A model generated the notes under the pieces. The model saw only the letters and a program-made list of their open reading frames with translations, was not told the origin of the DNA and searched no databases. A DNA stretch of 64,000 nt from Tessaracoccus flavescens (GTDB taxonomy: Bacteria > Actinomycetota > Actinomycetes > Propionibacteriales > Propionibacteriaceae): positions 1,736,001 through 1,800,000 of the forward strand of contig NZ_CP019607.1 in the NCBI RefSeq assembly GCF_001998865.1. Reading direction: 5' to 3'. The translations under genes were made by a program, and so were the position numbers. Position 1 is the first letter of the stretch, and the number at the start of each line of letters is the position of its first letter. Of the stretch, positions 51,178 to 58,625 are shown one piece after another.

Positions 51178-53366
51178 GCAGCGGAACCGAACGCTCAAGG
51201 GCCCTGATCGACGCGGCGCGCGCCCGCGGAGGGGAGGCGCTGTCCCAGCGCGACCTCGAGCTGTGGGGTCACCTGGACATCCGGCTCAAGGGCGTCGCCG
51301 AGCACATCCTGTGGGAGAACCGCACGGCCCTGCTCGCGGCGTTCGACGACCTGGTCACCGTCCTCGACGACACCCCTGCACCCGCCGCAAGGGCGGCGGA
51401 GCCGCGGCCCGCGCCGGAGCCCGCGCTCGACCAGCGGCCCGAGGCCCGCTTCCGGCGACTCATGCAGTGGCGGGAGGGGCACGACGACAAGGCTGCCCGC
51501 GAGATCAGCGACCAGGACCTTGCGCGCCTTGCCTCCAGCGGAGCCACCACCTCTGTGGAGGTCGAGCAGGCGGCCGCCAGGCTGAGCTCACACCCCGTCG
51601 TCGCACGGCACGCCAAGGCGATCTCGGTGGTGCTCGGAGGAAGGGCCGCCGAGGCTCCGGCCGCCGAGCCGGCCCCGGCCCCCGCCCCCGTGCAGGTGGC
51701 CGCTCCCGAGCCCGAGCCAGTCGACCCGTTCGCCCCCTTCGCCTGGGAACGCGTGTCCCAGTTCGCGCCCTTCTCCTGGAGCGAGGGAGGTGCCGAGGCC
51801 CACGGGCACCTGTCGGCCGAATACGACGACGGAACCGTCCGCCTCGCCTGGACCCCCGCCCCGACCGCGGCGCCGGTCACGCTGTACCGGATCGTCGAGT
51901 CGACCTCGAACTGGCCGAGCGGCGCGCCGGAGCTCGGCGGCCTCGTCGGGGTCACCCGCTCCACCTCCGGATCGGTGCCCATGCGCGGCAGCGGCCCCGT
52001 CACCTACCTCGCCGTCTGGGCCAACCAGGGCGACTCGATCCTGGACGCCAGCCACCGGCAGCCGGTGCTGGTCGGCGTCGGGCAGATCGTCTGGCCGCCC
52101 CGCGACCTCAGCGCCCAGGTGACAGCCAACCGCACCGTCGCCGCGCTGCTGACCGCCCCCGAGGGCAGCCGGGTCGAGGTGCAGCGCTTCCTCAAGGGCG
52201 CCACCGTCAGCTACGACATCAACCGCGAACTCGACAAGGAACTGGTCAGCTCGACCGGCTTCCGTGACCTCACCCCGCCGATGGGCGAGGACATCGTCTA
52301 CGCGGCCTTCTGCGTCGCCGAGCTCGCCGACGGTTCCTCGATGGTGTCGACGCCCGCGACCGTCGAGGCGCGGGTCACGCCCGAGGTGCAGCAGATCCAG
52401 GTCCAGGTGCAGCGCTCGACCACGACGCCGGGCGCCTACGACATCTCCTGGCTGCGGCCGAGCCACGGCCGGGTGCTGCTGTTCGCCACGCCCGAGCGGC
52501 CGCCGGTCGGGCTGGAGAACGAGCCAAGGACCGCAGAGATCATCGAGGGCCAGGGCCTCACCCCGCAGTACCGGATCAACTATCCGCCGACCGACCTCGG
52601 CGGGCTGATGACGATCCGCGACTACGCGGTCGACGAGAGTTGGGTGCGCGCCCACTTCGTCGCAGTGCACTGGGTCTCCGACGAGTCGGTCTGGGTGGGG
52701 CCCGCGGTGTCGATGGTCACCCCGAAGGCGCCCGACTACGCGCAGATCGTGGAGCGGGTCGACGCGCAGGTGATCACCTTCGCGTGGCCCGAGGGGGTCA
52801 CCGTCGTGCAGGCCTACCAGGGCCCGCGTGGCCAGAGCGTCGAGCCGGAGGGTTCCGAGCCGATCGCCCAGCTCACCCGCGACGACTACGTCCGGATGGG
52901 TGGCATGCGGATCACCCGCACCCTCCCGTCCAACGGCTGCGCGATCCACCTCTACGGCGTCGTCTACCTCGACGGCAGGCCGATGTACTCCGAGCCCGCC
53001 CCGCTCGACTATCCGGGCATGACGCGGCTCAAGTACCAGGTCGTCGGCTACGGCCCCGACGGCGCCCCTGCGCAGGGGGCGCGCCCCGCGTCGTACCGGA
53101 TCTACGCGGAGGTCGACGACGACCTGCACGAGACGCCGCTCGCGGTGGTCGGGCAGCTCGGGCGGATCCCGCTCCACCCGCAGGACGGCCGGATGCTGAG
53201 CCAGCCGACGGTGTCGCTGCGGGCGGGCATCTCGACCTACGTCGCCGAGCTTCCCGCCGGGCAGACGCTGGCGTTCATCCGCTTGTTCGTGAACCTGCCC
53301 CCGGCCGAGACCGGCGCCGTCGCCGTCCTCGACCCGGCCGTCTACACGTTGGAGGTGGCCGTCTGA
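51174..53366 (+). CDS. Fibronectin-type scaffold protein of the operon
   Basis: 730 residues without signal peptide or helix. An N-terminal helical domain (about 1-150) is joined by an Ala/Pro/Glu linker to VDPFAPFAWERVSQFAPFSW (near 185-204). Four or five beta-sandwich repeats of FN3-like type follow (patterns such as VTLYRIVESTSNWPSGAPEL and YDISWLRPSHGRVLLFATPE). FN3 modules inside an apparently cytosolic protein suggest a protein-binding scaffold. The start GTG 51174 overlaps the previous stop (GTGA). The TGA of this gene touches the ATG of the GAP1 gene. Confidence 0.78.
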   Translation: MSSGTERSRALIDAARARGGEALSQRDLELWGHLDIRLKGVAEHILWENRTALLAAFDDLVTVLDDTPAPAARAAEPRPAPEPALDQRPEARFRRLMQWREGHDDKAAREISDQDLARLASSGATTSVEVEQAAARLSSHPVVARHAKAISVVLGGRAAEAPAAEPAPAPAPVQVAAPEPEPVDPFAPFAWERVSQFAPFSWSEGGAEAHGHLSAEYDDGTVRLAWTPAPTAAPVTLYRIVESTSNWPSGAPELGGLVGVTRSTSGSVPMRGSGPVTYLAVWANQGDSILDASHRQPVLVGVGQIVWPPRDLSAQVTANRTVAALLTAPEGSRVEVQRFLKGATVSYDINRELDKELVSSTGFRDLTPPMGEDIVYAAFCVAELADGSSMVSTPATVEARVTPEVQQIQVQVQRSTTTPGAYDISWLRPSHGRVLLFATPERPPVGLENEPRTAEIIEGQGLTPQYRINYPPTDLGGLMTIRDYAVDESWVRAHFVAVHWVSDESVWVGPAVSMVTPKAPDYAQIVERVDAQVITFAWPEGVTVVQAYQGPRGQSVEPEGSEPIAQLTRDDYVRMGGMRITRTLPSNGCAIHLYGVVYLDGRPMYSEPAPLDYPGMTRLKYQVVGYGPDGAPAQGARPASYRIYAEVDDDLHETPLAVVGQLGRIPLHPQDGRMLSQPTVSLRAGISTYVAELPAGQTLAFIRLFVNLPPAETGAVAVLDPAVYTLEVAV

Positions 53367-54736
53367 TGCAGCAGCTCATCTACGGCAGTGCAGACCAGAT
53401 CTCGGGCAGGCAGGTCGGCGGGTGGGGCGTGCTCCACGGGACGCCCGATCTGACCGCGGAGACCCAGCGGAGGCTGCTCGCGCTGACCAGCGTCGCCCTC
53501 CCCTCTACGCTGCCCCAGTTCCCCTCCGCGGAGCAGCTGGCGCAGCGGACGGTGCGATTCCGCCTCGACCCTTCGGAGGCCGAGTACGCGGCCTGCCGCA
53601 GCGTCGAGGCGGGCACCGACCACACCGGTCGACCTGGCAACGTCGTGTCGCACTGCGCGTTGATCCCGGCAGATGACCGCCTCCGCCCCGTCGACTGGTT
53701 CTTCTCACCCGGCTGGGCGATGCCGTACGGCCCGCGGCAGATCGCCGAGACCCGGCTCCCCGCCGAGCTGCCCGCCCCGTCCGGTTGGGCGGAGACGGCG
53801 GCCTGGCTGCGAGCCGACCCGGCCCGCACCGCGCGGATCCGGTGGATCGTCGACGTGGCGGCCACCGTCCTGCTCGACGCGCAGCGGCTGGTGCTGAAGT
53901 CGCCGACGGCCGAGGAGGCCGCACGGTGGGCCTCGGTGCTGAGCTGGCTCGTCGACGCCCAGGTGGCCGACCTGATCCGGATCCGGATCGGCGAGGACTC
54001 GCGCTCGACGGTCGAGCAGCTCGCCGTCGCCCCCGTGATCGTCGGCGTCACCGTCGACCTCGATCCGGCGACGCTGCGCGGGCTTCCCGTGATCGACACG
54101 TCCTGGCAGCTCGACGCCGAGGAGGCCATGAGCACCGGCCGCTGGCACCTGCCAACCGGTCAGAGCTTCAAGGCCTCGACCTTCACCGGGCTGGCCGGCG
54201 ACCTCGTCTATGCGGACCCCGACGTCGCGCAGGCGGTGTTCACGAAGCGTGACGAGCTGATCGCCCGGTTCGTCCGGGAGGGCAACACGCTGGAGGTGGC
54301 GCACGAGACCCTCTTCCTGCAGGCCGCCTGGCTGACCACCCCAGGAGCGCAGGAGTTGGCTCGGGTCGAGCCGATCCGGCAGTTGCTCGCCGGCCTCGAC
54401 GACGGCGTGCGTCGCTGGGACGAGTTCGCGGGGCTCGCGTCCGAGGTGGGCGAGCCCGTCCCGTCGGAGACCCCGGCCGATCAGGTCGACGTCTATTCGA
54501 TGCCGACCCAGCCGATCGACCCGTGGCAGGTCGACGACGAACCCACCGGCATCGAGGCCGCGCTGATCGGTGCGGCCCGGCTCGGGGCCGCGGGCGTGGA
54601 CGTCGAGGCGCTGATCGCCGAGGGTCGGATCGCGGACCGGATCGACGATCATCCCGAGGAGCTGCGCGCGTCGCTGCGGGACGTGGCCGCCGCGCTCCAC
54701 CCGCTCGAAGACACCCTGCACGGAGAGGACCGCTGA
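53366..54736 (+). CDS. GTPase-associated protein 1 (GAP1-N2 type)
   Basis: 456 residues, soluble. The N-terminal 150 residues show the GAP1-N2 pattern: IYGSADQISGRQVGGWGVLH, FPSAEQLAQRTVRFRL, the GRPGNVVSHCAL motif near residue 88, and RPVDWFFSPGWAMPYGP. Helical middle and C-terminal parts follow, with a PIDPWQVDDEPTG segment near 385. GAP1 proteins are known only as partners of TRAFAC-type GTPases in predicted signalling or conflict operons. Here the GTPase is two genes downstream. It overlaps its neighbours by one base at both ends. Confidence 0.8.
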   Translation: MQQLIYGSADQISGRQVGGWGVLHGTPDLTAETQRRLLALTSVALPSTLPQFPSAEQLAQRTVRFRLDPSEAEYAACRSVEAGTDHTGRPGNVVSHCALIPADDRLRPVDWFFSPGWAMPYGPRQIAETRLPAELPAPSGWAETAAWLRADPARTARIRWIVDVAATVLLDAQRLVLKSPTAEEAARWASVLSWLVDAQVADLIRIRIGEDSRSTVEQLAVAPVIVGVTVDLDPATLRGLPVIDTSWQLDAEEAMSTGRWHLPTGQSFKASTFTGLAGDLVYADPDVAQAVFTKRDELIARFVREGNTLEVAHETLFLQAAWLTTPGAQELARVEPIRQLLAGLDDGVRRWDEFAGLASEVGEPVPSETPADQVDVYSMPTQPIDPWQVDDEPTGIEAALIGAARLGAAGVDVEALIAEGRIADRIDDHPEELRASLRDVAAALHPLEDTLHGEDR

Positions 54737-55755
54737 TGGCCGGAATCGTCCAACTCGCCCCCGGAGGCACGGCGAAGGCCCCCGCCGGGGCCGTGTCGAT
54801 CAAGCTGAGCACCACTGCGCCCGCCCAGATCGTGCTGACCCGCGGCAACGGGGGGAGCGTCGAGCCGCAGTTCCGCGTCTCGGCCAACGAGGTCGTCGTC
54901 GTGCCAGGGGAGGAGCTGCTGATTGCGGCCAGGTCCTCGCTCGGCCAGCCCTTCGCCTCGGGCACCCGGATCGGCGTGTCCTTCCGCAGCCCAGGCGGCG
55001 CAGGAAGCGAGATCGTCCGGCCTGCGGCCGAGGTGGGCGGTCACCACTGCGTCTCGCTCGTGCGGCTCGCGGCCGACGGAACGCTCACCGACGTCATGGC
55101 AGACGGTCGCCGCGGAGACGACGGGGCCTGGTCGCGCGAGTGGCTGCGACCCGGCGCGTACGCGTTCCACGTCAACCATCAGGAGTCGAGCAACGCCGAC
55201 ACCCAGTGGGCGGTCGTGCTCGACGCGTCCGCCTCGATCATGGTCGAGGACCGACGCGAGCGCCTCGGGGCCTTCGTCGAGACCCTGATCGGGATCGCCG
55301 CGACCGGCCTCGGGAACCTGCCCGGCGCCGTCCTGCTCGCCACCGACCCCACCCGCGACAGCGTCGACGCGCTCGACGCGGACCGGATCGACTGGGACGC
55401 GGCGCTCGGGCACGATCCTGCGCCTTGGCCGCGCGTGACGCGTGCCGTCCGGGAGGCCGCACAGGGAGGCCGAAGCGTCGCCCTGCTGCTCGACGGCGTG
55501 CCCGTCGACTACCGGGAGCTCACGGCCTTCGCCGAGGAGTCGCGAACCCAGCTACTTGTGGTCGCCGTCGGGCGTTCCAGGCACGGGCTGCGCCCGGAGG
55601 ATCGGCCCGCCCAGTTCTGGGACGAGGAGCTCGCGGCGCTCGACGAGCTGGCAGCCCTCGACACCGTCCGGCTCGTGTCGACGACGGACCTGGCCGGTGC
55701 GGTGGCCGACGCGGCCGGCCTGGCCGACGCGCTCTTCCCGAAGGTGGCCTCATGA
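54736..55755 (+). CDS. Second vWA-domain protein (cytosolic)
   Basis: 339 residues, no signal peptide. The first 150 residues are beta-rich (IVQLAPGGTAKAPAGAVSIK, VSANEVVVVPGEELLIAARS), similar to a TerD-like or jelly-roll fold. The vWA domain follows with the MIDAS motif VLDASASI near residue 161 and a second conserved strand SVALLLDGVPVDYREL. A metal-dependent ligand switch is inferred. It is fully embedded in the operon (start overlaps the GAP1 stop; ATGA with the GTPase gene). Confidence 0.8.
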   Translation: MAGIVQLAPGGTAKAPAGAVSIKLSTTAPAQIVLTRGNGGSVEPQFRVSANEVVVVPGEELLIAARSSLGQPFASGTRIGVSFRSPGGAGSEIVRPAAEVGGHHCVSLVRLAADGTLTDVMADGRRGDDGAWSREWLRPGAYAFHVNHQESSNADTQWAVVLDASASIMVEDRRERLGAFVETLIGIAATGLGNLPGAVLLATDPTRDSVDALDADRIDWDAALGHDPAPWPRVTRAVREAAQGGRSVALLLDGVPVDYRELTAFAEESRTQLLVVAVGRSRHGLRPEDRPAQFWDEELAALDELAALDTVRLVSTTDLAGAVADAAGLADALFPKVAS

Positions 55756-56723
55756 CGGTGTGCCCGCGCTGTTACGCGCACGTCGGGGTGAGCGGGGCGT
55801 GCGCCCAGTGCGGGTTCGACGTGCCCATCGAGTGGCTGACCTCGACGCAGCTCGGCATCGCCATCACCGGCGCCCGCACCGCGGGCAAGTCGGTGCTGAT
55901 CGGCGTGATGATGGACCAGTTCGAGTACTTCCTCGGCCAGCAGCACCAGAGCTTCCTCACCCCGCTCGGCGACACGAAGGAACGCTTCGACCACAAGTAC
56001 CGCGAGCCGCTGTACGAGCAGCGAAACCTGCTCAAGCCCACCCCTCCCGCCGAGCAGGAGGAGCTGGAGCCGCTGCTGTGGAGCTTCGAGTACGGCGGAC
56101 AGCGGGTGTGCCTTTCGATCATGGACGCGGCCGGGGAGGACTTCGAGTCGCTCGCGCCGACCGACTCCCGGTTCCGCTATCTCGGCTTCGCCGACCTGAT
56201 CGTCGCCCTCGTCGACCCGCTGAAGGTGCCTGGAGTCAGCGCCGTGCTCGAGGGCGTCGTCACCGTCCCCCGCGGCTCGGGTCACGACCTCGAGGTGATG
56301 CGCGCGGTCCTCGCGGCCCGCGCCGCGCACCGTCAGCAGGGCGGGCCCGACCAGGTGCTCGGCATCGTGTTGTCCAAGTTCGACGTGCTGCAGCGGATGC
56401 GCGAGCTGTCGGCCACCCCGTGGCAGTCGATCTTCAACCGGCCTGGCTCGACGCTGCAGCGCGACCCGTCGATGGTCAGCGCCTTCGACAACCGCGACGA
56501 CGCCGACCTGCTGCAGCACGAGCTGCACGGCCTGCTCGGCCAGCTCGGGGCGTCGATGCTGCTCGCCGCGGCCTCCGACGCTCAGATCCCGTACCGCCTG
56601 TTCGCCACCTCGGCGCTCGGCTCCGAGCCGAACGCCTCGACGATCGGCCGCGGGGGGATCGTGCCGTTCCGTGTGCTTGATGTGCTGCAGGCGGGCCTGA
56701 CCAAGAAGATCGGGGGCAACTGA
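55752..56723 (+). CDS. TRAFAC-type GTPase with N-terminal zinc ribbon
   Basis: 323 residues, cytosolic. A short zinc ribbon (Cys4, 7, 17, 20; CPRC and CAQC) leads into a P-loop GTPase: Walker A GARTAGKS at 40-47, G3 MDAAGE at 124-129 (DxxG), and SKFD at 208-211 in the place of NKxD. SKxD keeps the aspartate that selects guanine. It lacks the membrane or dimerisation segments of dynamins. It is probably the switch of the operon, with GAP1 and vWA partners encoded directly upstream. GDP/GTP specificity is inferred, not shown. Confidence 0.85.
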   Translation: MTVCPRCYAHVGVSGACAQCGFDVPIEWLTSTQLGIAITGARTAGKSVLIGVMMDQFEYFLGQQHQSFLTPLGDTKERFDHKYREPLYEQRNLLKPTPPAEQEELEPLLWSFEYGGQRVCLSIMDAAGEDFESLAPTDSRFRYLGFADLIVALVDPLKVPGVSAVLEGVVTVPRGSGHDLEVMRAVLAARAAHRQQGGPDQVLGIVLSKFDVLQRMRELSATPWQSIFNRPGSTLQRDPSMVSAFDNRDDADLLQHELHGLLGQLGASMLLAAASDAQIPYRLFATSALGSEPNASTIGRGGIVPFRVLDVLQAGLTKKIGGN

Positions 56724-57292
56724 TGCCGAAGCGACTGCTGCAGGGCGCGGCCGTCAACCTCGTCGACGGCAACGAGGAGCCGGTGCGCCGGGTCCTGTTC
56801 GGGGCGACCTGGTCGAGCGTCGGCGTCGACGTCGACATGTGTGCGCTGCTGCTGACCCGCAGCGGGGCCGGTTACCGGGTGCCCTCCGAGCAGGACTTCC
56901 TCTACCGCAACCGGCGCACGACGCCGGACCGCAGTGCCTTCCTCACCTACCTGACGCCCGGGCAGTCGATCGGCCCCGACCGGGCGCAGATCATGCTCGA
57001 CTTCGGCTCGATGAACCCTGAGGTGAGCCGGGTCGTGATCGCCATGTCGGCCCTGCGCCAGGGAGGGCTGCTGCGGGAGATGGGTACGTTGCGGACGCGG
57101 GCGATGGATCTGGCCACCGGCGAGACCATGTACGTCTACCAGCACGGCAACGCGGCAGCCCTCGACACGCAGTGCATCACGCTGTGGACGCTCGACCGCA
57201 CGGGCAACCGCTGGCAGGCCCGCGTCTCGGCCACCCCCTATCCCGGCGGTCCGCCTGCGCTCGTGCGCGACTACGGGGCAAAGGCCTCGTAG
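56723..57292 (+). CDS. TerD-like protein, last gene of the operon
   Basis: 189 residues. The order of motifs follows TerD: LLQGAAVNL at the start, VLFGATWSSVGVDVDMCALL (matching the GWDxxxxxxDLDAsALL region), QDFLYRNRRTTPDRS, QIMLDFGSMNPEVSRVVIAM. The calcium-binding GDNxTG loop of TerD is degenerate here (TPGQSIGPDRAQI), so calcium may not bind. TerD proteins recur in stress and conflict operons with vWA domains. It starts one base inside the GTPase stop and closes the operon. Confidence 0.75.
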   Translation: MPKRLLQGAAVNLVDGNEEPVRRVLFGATWSSVGVDVDMCALLLTRSGAGYRVPSEQDFLYRNRRTTPDRSAFLTYLTPGQSIGPDRAQIMLDFGSMNPEVSRVVIAMSALRQGGLLREMGTLRTRAMDLATGETMYVYQHGNAAALDTQCITLWTLDRTGNRWQARVSATPYPGGPPALVRDYGAKAS

Positions 57293-57361
57293 CCCGCCGG
57301 TCGCGGCGTCGGGATCCACGGTACCGCGCCTGGTCCTCGCGTCCTTCCTAGGATGGGGGGC

Positions 57362-58381
57362 ATGGCTGAACAGACACTGATCCTCGTCGGCAACGACAAG
57401 GGCGGAACCATCTCGACCCTTCGACTCGACGGCGAGAAGCTGTCCGAGGTGGCCGTGACGGAGGTGGGCGTCGGCTGCAGCACCTTCGCGATCGACCGTG
57501 ATCGCGACCTCGTCTACTGCGCGGTCAAGGACCCGGAGCCTGCGATCGTGACGCTGAGCCTCGACCGTGCCACGGGGGAGCTGACCGAGATCGCCCGGCG
57601 ACCTGTCGACGACCCGCTCGCCTACATCGGCATCACGCCCCACGCGCTGCTCGGGGCGTCGTACCACGGCGGCTGGGGCGCGAGCTGGCAGAGGGTTGAC
57701 GGTGTCGTCGGCCCCGAGGTCACGCGCTTCGAGAACCGCAACGTCCACGCCGCGGTGCCCGATCCGCTGAACCGCAACGCCTACTTCACCTCGCTCGGTG
57801 ACGACCTGATCGCGCAATTCTCGATCGGCACCGAGGGCGAGTTGATCGAGCTGTCCGAGCCGAAGGTGAAGCTCACACCGGGGATCGGACCGCGGCACCT
57901 GGTCCTGTCGGACGACGATCGGCACGCGTACCTGCTGACCGAGTTCACCGGCGAGGTGATCCGCTTCGACCGCAGCGAGGGCGGCCGGCTGAGCAGGGCC
58001 GAGGACGTGTGGTTCTACGACGGCTCCTCCGGCATCCAGAACAGCGCCTACGGCTGGGATCCGCGCAAGGACCACCAGATCTGGGGAGCCGACCTGGCCC
58101 TCGCGGGCGGGGGCAGGTGGCTGCTGTGCACCGAGCGGACCGAGTCGACCGTCGGCGCCGTCGAGCTGACGCCGAAGGGGCACCTGAGCGATCACGTCGT
58201 CCTGTCGAAGGTCGAGGCTCAACCGCGCAGCCTGACGGTCGCGCCCGGTGGCGACCTGGTCGTCGTGGTCGGCGAGCTGTCCGATCATGCCGGCCTCTAC
58301 CGTCTGGAGACGGACGGCCGCCTGACCGAACTCGACCGGATCCACACCGGAAAGGGGCCGAACTGGGTGCGCTTCGCCTGA
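57362..58381 (+). CDS. Lactonase-family (7-bladed beta-propeller) protein
   Basis: 339 residues. Repeating strands with a conserved GxxxxHLVLSDDDRHAYLLTEF motif (PGIGPRHLVLSDD) and CTERTESTVGAVEL near blade six match the YbhE/Pgl lactonase family, which includes 6-phosphogluconolactonase. No signal peptide is present, so it is cytosolic. ATG 57362 is preferred to ATG 57353 because of AGGATGGGGGG upstream. It lies 69 bp after the GTPase operon and may be read through from it, but its family has no obvious link to it. Confidence 0.85.
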   Translation: MAEQTLILVGNDKGGTISTLRLDGEKLSEVAVTEVGVGCSTFAIDRDRDLVYCAVKDPEPAIVTLSLDRATGELTEIARRPVDDPLAYIGITPHALLGASYHGGWGASWQRVDGVVGPEVTRFENRNVHAAVPDPLNRNAYFTSLGDDLIAQFSIGTEGELIELSEPKVKLTPGIGPRHLVLSDDDRHAYLLTEFTGEVIRFDRSEGGRLSRAEDVWFYDGSSGIQNSAYGWDPRKDHQIWGADLALAGGGRWLLCTERTESTVGAVELTPKGHLSDHVVLSKVEAQPRSLTVAPGGDLVVVVGELSDHAGLYRLETDGRLTELDRIHTGKGPNWVRFA

Positions 58382-58439
58382 CGTCGGGTCTGCATCCGAC
58401 CTAGTCAGCGCTTAGTGTGGGCGCACGGAGGTGTGACCC

Positions 58440-58625
58440 ATGATGACCCGACGATCCCCTGCCGCCGCCGCGGTGGCCCTCACGCTGCTGGCGGGCTGCT
58501 CCGGCACGAAGCTGACCGACCCCGACGGTCCGCAGAATTGGACTCTGCGGGCCGTCGCGCATCTCCGGGCTACGCGGTCTGATCGACGGCTTGAGCCGCC
58601 TGTCGACGGGTGCCGATCTCGGTGA
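58440..58625 (+). pseudogene. Truncated lipoprotein gene
   Basis: MMTRRSPAAAAVALTLLAGC is a textbook lipoprotein signal with lipobox LLAGC. The mature part SGTKLTDPDGPQNW then loses coherence and runs antisense into the end of the HNH gene, which overlaps it from 58570. Only about 43 codons look native. It was probably cut short when the DUF222-HNH gene arrived. Confidence 0.6.
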
